NCBI GenBank assembly: GCA_009746045.1
Contig: RPFO01000180.1
Location: forward strand, 1 to 26,246
DNA from: Mesostigma viride
Taxonomy: Eukaryota; Streptophyta; Mesostigmatophyceae; Mesostigmatales; Mesostigmataceae
Direction of reading: 5' to 3'
DNA: 26,246 bases
In this document: positions 1 through 8,970 of the stretch, piece by piece
Numbering within the stretch: position 1 is the stretch's first letter
Layout: every line of letters begins with the position of its first letter
Made by a program: the position numbers and the translations under genes
Notes under the pieces: generated by a model
The model's input: only the letters and a program-made list of their open reading frames with translations
Told to the model about the DNA's origin: nothing
Databases searched by the model: none

Positions 1-760
1 TGTGGCTTGCGCTGGTGATGTCGGCCTCCTCGCGAAGGTCGAGGGCTTGTTGCTTGAGCTGTGCCGCGATGGTTGGAGGTGGTGGAGGTGGTATGATGCT
101 AAGGCAAGTCGCCGGTGGGAAGGAGCATCGCTGGCCATGCCAGCAGATGCCGGCTGGGCAGCGATTGTCCTTCACCGCCTGGGCGGTGAGGCCGGCGGTG
201 TCATGCAAGCACTCAAGGGCGGTGGCGGTGGCTTGGAGGCGTTGGTCGAGGTCGAGGAGCTGGGTCTTGATGTCGGCAGTGGAGGCGGAAATGGAGGTGG
301 AGGTGGAGGCGACGGTGGTGGAAAGGTGAGGAAGCTCGTAGCCAACGTGCCGCCCATTGCTCCACATCGGCGGCAAGGGGGCTCAACGTGCTGATGAAAG
401 GCTTCCGTAAGGAGAACGGATGTGGGGGCGGAGATGGATGGAGCCCAGATCTCGCCATCAGAAGCGCATGAGAAGGGAGTTGAGGATGGTGTGCTGGAGT
501 TGGGGGCGGGTGCACCCGAACAGAACGCTGATGTTATGCCACCAGCTGCCGTCCGAGGTGATGAGGCGATTTATGTCGTGGAGTGGAGGCACAGGTCGTA
601 AAGCGAGGCGTAGTCCCCGTAGAAGATGCACTGCAGGGCAGTTGCCGGGGACATGTTGGTCCAGTCGTGAATCATCGACCGAAAGGTTCAATGGGGCCGA
701 AAGCGCGGTTCTGTGGGGCGTGAAAACCCTCCTGTTTTGTCGGCTGGGCGGCTGCGTTTA
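1..760 (-). pseudogene. Degraded open frame, possible retroelement ORF
   Basis: One minus-strand frame stays open from about 361 to the window edge and is also open from 691 to 460; a stop near 458 and another near 395 separate the two parts. The part after 361 reads as a Ser/Thr-rich stretch followed by a helical segment (key string KTQLLDLDQRLQATATALE), then a Cys/Pro-rich stretch and another helix with LKQQALDLREEAD. This looks like a disordered and coiled-coil protein such as a retrotransposon gag or LINE ORF1. The upstream part includes SDGSWWHNISVLFGCTR, and a neighbouring frame also looks protein-like, suggesting frameshifts. I do not recognise a family. The plus strand is also open here (2-394), but it reads as Gly-rich low complexity. 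Confidence 0.25.
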
Positions 761-902
761 GGGTCAGGCGATGCCGATGGCGAGGGATTGAGCCCGGGAG
801 GGTTGGGGGACGTCCACCAGTGCGCGACTAGTGTCCCCGCATTGGCCAGGCCTGGGCGGGCCCTCCCCGCCTCGACAGGTTCTGGACCTGTCGCTACCTG
901 AG

Positions 903-1581
903 TGAGCGACGCAAGCGCATTTCTGTTCAAGGCTCTTGTCCTCAGCATCCTCCTTTATGGCTGCGAGGCGTGGACCCTGGACCAGGCGCTGAGCCAGCAG
1001 CTTGACGGCACCGTCACTCGAATGCTCCGTCATATCCTCGGCGTCCGCTACCAAGAACGCCGCACCCGGGCCGAGCTCTACTGCGAGCTCCCTCTTGTCA
1101 CCCATACCGCATCCGACACCGCCGCCTCCTCTTAATTGCCGGCCATCTTGCCCGCACAGACCAGGTGAATACCTATGTGGGCCCTGCCGGGGGGCTTAAG
1201 ACGGGCCAACCAGGTAGACACCTCCTCCTATGGCAGGGTCCCCTTGTCCCATCGCAACCCTCTGGCAAACTTGCGCGCGCCGGGCACCGGCGCGGCGCGA
1301 CCCGGACCTATGTGACACAACTGCTTGAAGATGCAGGGCTTCTGGGACTATCCGTACTCCGCGCCCGCATGATTGACAAGGAGAAATGGGCTGCCATCTG
1401 CGATAAGCACCTTCCCGAGGGGTATGCTCCTGTTTTCTCCCCACGGGCCCCGCGGCCCGTTGCTAGCCAGGGTAGAAGTCCGCAGGTGGAGGTTATTGGT
1501 CCTGAGGATAGCCGCTACACTACCGCTTCGTCTGCCATTACAGTAGAGGACAGCTCGGATGAGGATTACATCCCCATCTAG
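903..1581 (+). pseudogene. LINE reverse transcriptase ORF2, C-terminal fragment
   Basis: This is the tail end of a non-LTR retrotransposon polymerase. The frame starting near 903 reads FKALVLSILLYGCEAWTL, then RMLRHILGVRY and TRAELYCELPLVT, which is the well-known post-thumb segment of RTE/CR1-like LINE reverse transcriptases. A frameshift near 1101-1111 moves the homology into another frame, which continues IRHRRLLLIAGHLARTDQ and runs to a stop at 1579-1581. That second part contains LLLWQGP and RARMIDKEKWAAICD, and an acidic end (VEDSSDEDYIPI). The catalytic YxDD region is absent, so the copy is 5'-truncated, as is usual for LINEs. It is a dead fragment. Clade assignment is tentative. Confidence 0.75.
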
Positions 1582-1717
1582 TGCTAAACGGTTGGGGGAT
1601 GATGCAGACGATATTTGTTTAAAACTTTTGTGTAATTATTTTTCTAATGAGATTAGCATAGTACTACGTGGCATGCCTTTGCGCATGACACGCAAGTACT
1701 TACTTACTTACTTACTT
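1582..1717 (+). repeat. LINE 3' UTR and (TACT)n tail
   Basis: The reverse-transcriptase fragment is followed by about 115 bases of 3' UTR and then five TACT units (about 1697-1717). Short tandem tails of this type are a common 3' end of non-LTR elements, so this probably marks the end of that insertion. Confidence 0.55.
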
Positions 1718-2453
1718 GTCACCGCTGCCTGCCGGAACCTGAGGACGAAGCTGCAGCCGGAGCTGCAGACGTATTTTCATGGCTGAGCGCATCCGCCAGG
1801 CTGAGTTGCGTCGAGGAGCGTTTGCTCGTCATATATTGCGTAATAGCTTCGGAAAATTATATCAGCATGCGCGTCTTATTAGAAAGACGAAGCGATAGCG
1901 ATATTCACAGCCGAATTCGGTGCTCAAACGTGAAAGTTATGAGCTCCGCCGTCAGCCGTGGAGCCCTACCTCGTGGCTCGTAGGCAGGTTGTTCTATGTG
2001 GTTGTTTTATACCGATTGTTTGTACGGATTTGTTATATACCGATTGTCTCGAGTCCACTTCGGAACTTCAACTTCTTCAAATTCAATTCGAGTCCAGTTC
2101 TCAAGTTCTCAAAGAGCGTGGCCCGACCCTCGATCGGCACCCGTCAAGATGACAGGCCGGTTAAATTCATTCCATCCGACGTGAAAAATAAGGATCGCTT
2201 ATATACCCGACTTCTCCGTAAAATCTCATGGACCGGGTTTCCAAACAACCCACGAACGCCGTAGATGCAGATCCAACGGAGCAAACAACGTCACGACCGA
2301 CGCGGTACCAAATAGTCGCCTAGGTTCCTTTTCTGCAAGTCATTTCTGAACGTCAGATGCAAACTTCACTCGCCAGACCGGGAACTCCGTCCAATACCGT
2401 CGTGCAGTACCACCAATGCACTTACCATTCAAATCACCGATATCTCTGGAGGT
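1718..2453. other. No recognisable gene
   Basis: I see no supported gene here. A short ATG frame at 1779-1898 gives an Arg-rich peptide (starting MAERIRQAELRR) with no family I recognise. A longer frame at 1920-2264 has biased, unconvincing composition. The stretch is less GC-rich than its surroundings and is probably intergenic or old repeat. Confidence 0.4.
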
Positions 2454-2485
2454 ATTAATTAAGTAATTAATTAATTAATTAGGAA
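2454..2485 (-). repeat. (TTAA)n tract, probable retroelement tail
   Basis: An ATTA/TTAA tandem tract. Read on the minus strand it follows several hundred bases resembling a LINE 3' UTR (2486-2830). The same kind of tail ends the LINE copies at 4787-4806, so this may mark another tailed insertion. Confidence 0.45.
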
Positions 2486-2930
2486 CATAACTCTGCTGGG
2501 AGTATATGTAGCACATATCCCAGAGAAGGGGCATATGGCTTTTAATACATTCTAAGCTACTTCCTGCAAGGGTGGGAATGTAAACGACACTTGCTCTAGG
2601 TGCACCAGGGCACAGGTCTGCATCCCCATGATCTATTAAGCTATGCCCAGCTAAGGGGGAGCCTGTCATGGGGGGAAGATCATCATGGCTATACAAATTT
2701 AGCTAAGGCATGGCTTCTCAGCAGAGAGTGGCTCTCTGCGTAGTCACAAATAACTTAATTAATCATGGCTAAACAATGGCTAGGGCATGGCGTCTCAGCA
2801 GAGAGTAGCTCTCTGCATAGGCAGGGCTAGGACAAAAGAAACACCACAAACTGAGCAGATTTGTTGGGGCTAATGACGAAAATGGCTGACGGCGGAGTTC
2901 AGATCTTTTGCATCTGAGCCCAAAATTCTG
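2486..2930. repeat. Repeat-derived sequence with a 43-bp direct duplication
   Basis: No gene is supported. Two copies of a ~43-bp block (about 2702-2744 and 2776-2820) share GGCATGG, then CTCAGCAGAGAGT and CTCTCTGC. Each block contains a small AGCAGAGAG/CTCTCTGC inverted repeat. The sequence lies between a (TTAA)n tract and the start of a LINE ORF1, and it may be the 3' UTR of a minus-strand LINE, the 5' UTR of the plus-strand LINE, or both. Confidence 0.4.
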
Positions 2931-3033
2931 TCAGACCACTTGCATTCGATGCGCTTTTTTGAGACGCACCCGCCAGTATAATCGGTTACGGCTGAAACGC
3001 AGTATTGCCAACGTTATCACGTGACAAGCAGCC

Positions 3034-4386
3034 ATGACGACCCCAAAAGCCAAACGGGGTTTGGAAAAGGAGCTTACCGGCTCCCAGCCCAACCCTCTCG
3101 CCATCGTTCTTGCCCAGCCGCCTGGGCTCGCCAACCCATCGCCAGCAGACCCATCGCCAAGCGCCTCGCCTGAGCCCAAGAAACCATGCCACGAACGCCA
3201 CAAATGGAGCCAATTCTTGCCCGGCGACGCACATAACTGTCGCCGCAGGAAGTCGTCGAGGTCCTCCAGTTCCTCACACAGGAACGGAAGCTCTTCGTGC
3301 CCCAGAAGGGGGGGCCGCCGGCTATCGACTACCGCAACACGTCCTGGCTCTACACTTATGAAGAACCACGCCAACGCCTGTTTATCTTGACCAGCCACTA
3401 CCAGCGCAGCCTCGGCGACATCGTCCGAGCTCTCAACGCCCCAGCACCCACACAGCCGGCTGCCCCATCGGCTCCCTCCCTCTGCAAGGATGAAATCCGC
3501 GCAGTGCTGGAGGAGCACGTGACCTGGCCGCTGGCCGAGAAGATGACCTCGCTGAACACCACGCTCAACACGGTCGAGGCCCGGGTCTCCAACGTGGAAA
3601 CCAAGGTCGTCCACAAGCTACAACCACAGTTCACGGCGCTACACACCGCGGCGCAGGCTTCGGAAACGCATGCTGCACTTGTCTCTCGCCTTAACCAGGT
3701 GGAGGGCAAGTGCGGCGTGCTCATGAAGAAGCTTGAGGCCATCACCGCCCACACCGAGGCCCTGGCCACACAGGTCCCAAAGCTAGCGGAGCAGACGGCC
3801 ACCATTGCCTCCCAGCCACCCCGGCAGGATGCTGGTGACCTCCCGCCGCTCTCCTATGCGGACCTGCTGCGGTCAGCGACCGCCTCCACCACCGACGCCA
3901 TCGCCACGAAGCTCCAGGAGCTGGAGGACCACCGCCAGGCCCAGCAACGGGAGGTCACCGATCGCGCTCGCCGCTAGTGCCGAGTGGTGCTACGTCGCTT
4001 CCCCCAGAACCCAGGTGAGACGTCAACCTCCCTTGCTGACGATCTCAAGAACCAGCTTCTTACCCTCATGGGCCTGGTAGGTGAGGTAGAACTGCGTGGG
4101 TGCCACCGCCTCCGGCCCCCACTCACGGGACAAGGCGGCTCCCCCACCAGTCCTGCTCACCTTCCTCTCCCCTGAGGATAAGCAGCGGTTCCTCTCTCGT
4201 CGCAAGCGGTTGCACGACCTCACCTGGACGCTGGATGACGACCTCACCCCCGCTCAGCAACAGCAGCGTCGCGACCTGTGGCCGGAATACCTTCGCCACA
4301 AGCAGGACCCCCAGAAGCCCAAGGTGTACTGGAGGGGCGGGGACCTGATGATCAACCAGAAGATGTGGACGCCCCCAGCGGGCTAG
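3034..4386 (+). pseudogene. LINE ORF1 (L1 ORF1p-like), frameshifted
   Basis: ORF1 of L1-type elements encodes an RNA-binding chaperone that packages the element's RNA. The ATG at 3034 opens MTTPKAKRGLEKELTG and a Pro-rich linker. Near 3225-3250 the coherent frame changes to one reading PQEVVEVLQFLTQERK. From 3480 to 3900 there is a long helical, heptad-like stretch (NTTLNTVEARVSNVETKVV, then LAEQTATIAS), as expected of the trimerising coiled coil. An in-frame TAG at 3975-3977 interrupts the frame before CRVVLRRFPQNPGE, the start of an RRM-like region. A further frameshift near 4130 leads to LLTFLSPEDKQRFLSRRKRL and VYWRGGDLM, the typical C-terminal domain. The order of parts fits L1 ORF1p well. 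Two frameshifts and one stop make this copy inactive. Confidence 0.75.
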
Positions 4387-4806
4387 AATAGCAATAGCCC
4401 TAGCTTGTAACCATTGGCGTCACTGCCGCTAAGGCAGCCATGCCTAGAATGTTTGCCTAGCTGTGCCAACACACCTAGTCACGTGCCGCCAACGCACGGT
4501 ACACAACCAGCCATAGCCTTAGCCTAGTCCTAGTACAGCCATGCTACGCCCTGGCTATGTTCAGATTACTTGCCCACGCTCCTTGCTATGATATGCTCAC
4601 ATGGGTCTTATTGCACCCACAGACTGCCGGATCGTTAGCGTGTCCGTTTAGCTAGCGCGCCCGAATGCAGCTGTGGCATGCCTCTGGCATGAAGGAGACT
4701 GGGGGTCTCTGCCCTTTCTCCTGTAGTGCACACACAGGGATTAAAAGCACTTCGGTGCTCCGTGACTCCCCAACGGGAGCACGAGTTTAATTAATTAATT
4801 AATTAA
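4387..4806 (+). repeat. 3' UTR and (TTAA)n tail of the ORF1-only LINE
   Basis: No ORF2 follows ORF1. About 400 bases of non-coding sequence lead to a small stem (AGCACTTCGGTGCT at about 4748-4761) and then five TTAA units (about 4787-4806). A 3' stem followed by a simple-repeat tail is typical of LINE and SINE ends. The tract is shared with the minus-strand LINE that ends from the other side. Confidence 0.55.
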
Positions 4807-5206
4807 TAGGCAGGGCTAATGGCTAAATTCTTAATGCATCATCCGTCAGGCCGGGAGTCCCACTACATGGGTGCACAATCGCATAGGCATGGGCCACATG
4901 GTTAGCTAAGCCTGACAAATCTACACTAGTTACTGCTATATTCCCTAGACTCACAGGGATTGGGAGTGGCAGGGGGCGCCTGCCAGGGCTTGTGGTCGAC
5001 GTGGATGACCGCCGGCCCCCTCCAGTATACCGGTTTCCCCCCTGCGGTCTGCCGGAGCTGGAGGTACTAGGTCAGCCATAGCTCCCGTCGCCGCTGTTGC
5101 TGTGCCAGGGTCAAGTCGTCATCCAGCGGGTAGGAAGTCCCTGAGAGCCTCTTGCGGCATTTAAGAAACAACAGCTTATCCGCCACGTACTTAAGGTGAG
5201 GAGCAG
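4807..5206 (-). pseudogene. Second LINE ORF1 C-terminal fragment with 3' UTR
   Basis: Read on the minus strand from 5206, the frame gives KYVADKLLFLKCRKRLSG, then YPLDDDLTLAQQQRRRELW, a TAG stop in place of one residue, and KPVYWRGPAVIHVDHK, ending near 4920. It aligns with the C-terminus of the plus-strand ORF1 at 4161-4386 (shared LDDDLT, AQQQ, VYWRG), but it is clearly diverged. A 3' UTR of about 100 bases then runs into the common (TTAA)n tract. The coding part is cut at 5206, the base before an LTR starts, so the LTR element seems to have inserted into this LINE. Confidence 0.65.
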
Positions 5207-5789
5207 TGTTACGTCCCTGCCCAGACACACCTAGCCTGAGCTACGTAGCGAAAGACCCTTCTTGCCGGAATTAGGAATAATTCAAGATAGCCTAAAGTAG
5301 GTTGCGCTTCACGACGTGAGTCGTGAGATATCTGGCATCACGGCTTGATGCCAAGCTAATTAGTACACACTTATATTGGCTAGCAATACCAATTACAAAT
5401 GGATAATGCCCCGGGCTCAATGTGTAGGCGTATTCGCACTTATCATTCATTAAACCAAGAGGACGAGACTCTCGTCCTCGGACCAATTTAACCTAGGTTG
5501 GTTGCGGCGCAGATACACACCAATTTCCCTAGAACAATCCGAGTCACTCATTCCACGTAGGATCCGGGCCGACATCGACCCTCAACTATAGGATCCACGC
5601 CTAGAACAACTGACAGACTCAGAACCGGCGCGGCGCCACAGCGCCGGCCCCTAAAAGGACAACCTAGGACCAAAATAACTAGTCCAATTCACACAATAGC
5701 CAAGGTCCGTAAAACCCAAGTCCAATAGACCAAACGCCTTAGTAATTTATTCCATTGTTACGTCCGGCCAAAAGGGCAGGGACGTAACA
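5207..5789 (-). repeat. 3' LTR of the Ty3/gypsy element
   Basis: The LTR starts TGTTACGTCCCTGCCC and ends with its exact reverse complement, a 16-bp terminal inverted repeat with the canonical TG...CA ends. It is a near-perfect direct repeat of 25541-26125; I count about four substitutions and four small indels. It contains several short palindromes, for example around 5309-5324, 5336-5354 and 5460-5478. In sense orientation it is preceded by a polypurine tract, which marks it as the 3' LTR. Confidence 0.9.
5371..5380 (-). promoter_or_regulatory. Candidate LTR TATA box with overlapping CCAAT
   Basis: On the minus strand the LTR reads GCCAATATAAGTG, a TATA-like core overlapping a CCAAT string. 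It lies about 415 bases into the LTR, which would leave about 140 bases for R and U5. The same sequence is in the other LTR at about 25705-25714. This rests on motif and position only. Confidence 0.3.
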
Positions 5790-5801
5790 CTCCTCCCCCC
5801 C
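5790..5801 (-). promoter_or_regulatory. Polypurine tract (plus-strand primer)
   Basis: On the minus strand GGGGGGGAGGAG directly abuts the TG of the 3' LTR. This is where plus-strand DNA synthesis of an LTR retrotransposon is primed. It sets the orientation of the element. Confidence 0.8.
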
Positions 5802-6009
5802 ATGGGGGTCGGTAGTCCCTACCGTACAAGGTAAATTTGGAAAAACAACGCTACTATAAGAGTACTATGTCCCAACCTCGGTTCACCCGCAGGTTAGTAA
5901 TGCCAGTTCCTCTAGAAGTTGATACACAGGCCCAACTCTGACGTAGTAGTAAGACTCCAATGGTGACTGGATCAATCCGCTATCCGTCACGAAAAACTAT
6001 TCTAACCAC

Positions 6010-8536
6010 TTAGCGTCCGCCGCTAGTGGCACGTCGCTGCGACAGGACTTCAGTGAGGGCCCTACGCCCCGCGTGGGTCATCTGTGAAATCATCATCCCA
6101 GGGTGCGAACACAGGTCAATCTCAAAAGCCACCTGGTAGGGGGACACCTTCTGCCGACCCAGCCGGGACAGCTCCACCCACGACCCTCGGGGCCACAGAG
6201 ACAGGAACCCAGCGAGGTACTGGGGATGGGTGAACATGAGCGTCAACGCCGACCGATCCACCACCCCACACCGGTGCTCGCGAACAAAGGCACCCCCATC
6301 AGGAAAACCTCCATACGCACGTGATCATCGTTGATCGACACCGTCCGGGCCCCTACAATATCGGGCGCCACCAGATTAAGAAAGGCACTCCCCTCCGCTG
6401 GAGCCACCTTGGGAGGCGTCACCACGTGCTTCACCCCATCGACCTGATAGCGCCAATCCCACCAGTCTTCGGACCCGAATCGCACAACATGCCCCACCGC
6501 GGCGGGGAAACGAGGGTCGTCGGGTTGCGGCAGGGGCAGGGAACCTGGGGCAGAAAGGTGATCTCTACCTGTTCCCAGTAAGCCCCGCGATCCACAGCGA
6601 ACCAAGGACCCGCGCGAAACACCAGAGGAGCAGGTAGGTGCGTACCCGGGGGAACCTGAAAAGCCGGAGGCCCCTCGAATGTCACACAAAGCTTCTCCGT
6701 GCGCGGTCCTGGCCCACCATGTCGCACCACTCTGCCCGGTACCGGCCGTATGAAGTCTCCCAATGACCACTCCTCGTGAGATGACCCAGGAGCTCTGGAG
6801 GCCGCATCATAGCCCACTGAGGTGGCAGCAGAATGATCGCCTTGACGACCGTGCTGGACCATCAGGCGCTGTATCAGGTCCTGTCCGATTGTACCGCAGC
6901 TACGAGCGCTTCCAAGCGCATCACGGGCTCCGCTGGTACCAGAATGTCCGTTCCGCTGGGGCCCTCCGCGCCCGAGGTCGCGTCTCTGCCATGGTGGGTA
7001 GGCACGGTTCCTCCGCGGAAGGGTGCGAGTGTCGACCCGACGAAGTGGGACGGAGGTGTCCCTCCGCCGGACGTGGCATGATGAGCCGGCTGGTGCAGGC
7101 CGGGGACGTGGATCCAGGGAGACCAAGAAGGTAGGCTCCGGTGGTTCCAAGGAGACAAGGAAGGTAGGCTCCTCCTGGCCCGCATCCGTCGGAGGATCTA
7201 AGGGGGCCACAACCGGGGGCTCGCCCCCGGCCGGCTGTTCTGTCCTAACCGGAGCAGCTCCCGTCGTATCCGACCGCGGTCGCCGAGACTCTCGCTCCAA
7301 TTCCACCGCCGACCCCCACGTGCGCTCCCAGTGCCGATCCGCCGGGCGACGAGGTGGTGGTGACGCTCGGCGAGCAGGGCGTACCTCCGTTCCCGAGTCC
7401 GAACGGGAACGCGAGCGCGATGACGGTGAGGGCGAGCGCCGACGTGCAGGCCGGTCTGGAGCACGCCGAGAGTCTGGTTGGCTGCCTCCGCCCCAACCCG
7501 TGGACCGCGGGCGAGACCCTCGCCCAGAGGGGCGCCCCCAGCCCATCGCCGGCGGTGGCGCCTCGAAACGCGTCACAGGACGATGTCCTGCGCCGCCCTC
7601 CAAGGAGCCCCCAGAAGGTGGATCCCTTGAAGGGGGACGAGGAAGAGGACGGGGAGGGTAGTCATCAGAGTCGGAGTCGTCACCCTCGCTCCCATCATCC
7701 TGGTCCTCGTCGTCCATCGCCACGATGCGATCCAGAGCCTGCCGTAACGAGTACTGACCCGCGCGCATACACTTCTCGCCCCGCACGCCCCTTCCAACGG
7801 GAGGTATCGAGGAAAGTAGTTCTCCAGATGCTTCCGCACCTCGGGCGGAATCAGGAGGAGCAACAGCCGTGGAAATACCAGACCTGCATCCAGCGTGTTC
7901 ACGCACGCATGACACAGGCACTCCCGCTCATGGGTTTCCCAGTCGATACCGACCACCACGCCGTCGCGCTCGGCAGTGCGGGTCTCGATCTTGAACCCCA
8001 CATTCCTCGCACGAACCATCGAAAATCCTCCAGCTTAGCGGGGCCGACATGCGCCAGAATGGAATCAGCGCGGGATCTGACGGCATCTGGTTCCGGCGCC
8101 GACGACGCCGCTCCATCAAGTCACCCTCCCGACCATAGTCGCGCACGAACATCGGGGGTTAAAGTCTCCTCATTCAGCTCCTTCACTAGCTGCAGCGCGC
8201 GCGCGTCCGGGCTCCGGGTCTGGACGACGTCTCGTGCCGACCACCCCCTCCCGAGCCCCCGGCCCTTGAAGCACCCCTTCGGACTGCAGGCTCTCCGCGA
8301 GCTGTCTGCATCCTGTCAACCTGTTCTGGTAGAGGGGCCTCCGGGTAATCTGTCGTGTCCATATCCACCAGATCTTCCTCACTCGACTCCCCGTCTACTA
8401 CCCGGATTCCCGCCTCTACGGCCTCCGCGGCGCTGGCAGAAGTCTGGCCTCTGGGAAGCGCCTCCGCGGCGTCCCCTGCACGGCCCACACACCAAAGCCA
8501 AGGCGTTAGTCGGCGTGTACCTAGTACCCGGCGCAC
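6010..8536 (-). pseudogene. Accessory ORF downstream of pol, function unknown
   Basis: Between the chromodomain stop and the polypurine tract lies 2.5 kb of coding-like sequence in the sense strand, broken by frameshifts (near 8250, 8000, 7850, 6530 and 6260). Its parts in order are: an acidic segment (SSEEDLVDMDTTDYPEA); a Cys/His cluster, with CEEC near 8002-8013 and HERECLCHAC near 7903-7931; IPPEVRKHLENYFPRY; an acidic patch (DDEDQDDGSEGDDSDSDD); a long Arg/Ser/Pro-rich basic region with SR-type runs (SPSPSSRSRSRSDSG); and a folded-looking C-terminal part with VRFGSEDWWDWRYQVDGVK and HPQYLAGFLSLWPRGSWVEL. Extra ORFs in this position in other retrotransposons can be envelope-like or antisense genes, but I see no signal peptide or membrane segment. 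The cysteine cluster and basic tract suggest nucleic-acid binding (inference). The start codon is unclear. Confidence 0.55.
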
Positions 8537-8577
8537 ACCTCACTCTCACCCTACACCGTACACCGTTATACCGCCTA

Positions 8578-8910
8578 TTAATGCAACTGGTGTGTCTTCT
8601 TGTATGCTTCCAATAAGCGGGCGCAACCCGCTAACTCAGTAGGGGTGCGCCAGGAGTCCTCCGACTCATGCTGCGCGAATCGCCATCGCACACGGTACTG
8701 TCGCTGGGTCCCCCGACCTCGTTTGACATCTCGGTGTCCCACGATCGCAGCCACCTCATCCTCCTGTTCCCCTGTGTCCGGATTGAACTCCAACGGGGCC
8801 GGGGGATTGACCCTACCCTGAATGGTGTTCTGGTGGTACAACTTGAGCTGGTCACGATGGAAACGGTTGGACGTGAGGTTCCATGACACCGGGACGTCCA
8901 CCTGGAACAT
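8578..8910 (-). CDS. Integrase C-terminus with chromodomain
   Basis: The end of the pol polyprotein. It reads NRFHRDQLKLYH (the typical integrase C-terminal motif), a linker, then EVAAIVGHRDVKRG, QYRVRWRFA and DSWRTPTELAGCARLLEAY. This is a chromodomain of the kind that steers chromovirus integration to modified histone tails. The aromatic cage is partly altered relative to the classic Y-W-W/Y pattern: RVRWRF keeps one Trp and DSW another. A frameshift near 8950 separates it from the rest of integrase. Confidence 0.8.
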   Translation of the reverse strand: MFQVDVPVSWNLTSNRFHRDQLKLYHQNTIQGRVNPPAPLEFNPDTGEQEDEVAAIVGHRDVKRGRGTQRQYRVRWRFAQHESEDSWRTPTELAGCARLLEAYKKTHQLH

Positions 8911-8970
8911 GACGTCGTCAAACTTGGAGAACCTTGTAGGGGCCCAGGAACATGGGACGAAGCTTAGTCT

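Noticed and set aside
874-892. Small palindrome GACAGGT...ACCTGTC
   Set aside because: A 7-bp stem by itself is expected by chance in a window this long.
1920-2264. 114-residue plus-strand ORF
   Set aside because: Biased composition, other frames are equally open, and there is no motif or neighbour to support it.
5292-5486. Small minus-strand ORF inside the LTR (also present in the second LTR)
   Set aside because: Short, lies in regulatory LTR sequence and has no recognisable domain.
7354-8616. Plus-strand 420-residue ORF
   Set aside because: Antisense to the accessory ORF of the gypsy element. Composition is Pro/Ser/Arg-rich as expected from an antisense shadow, and the minus strand keeps coherent motifs across frames.
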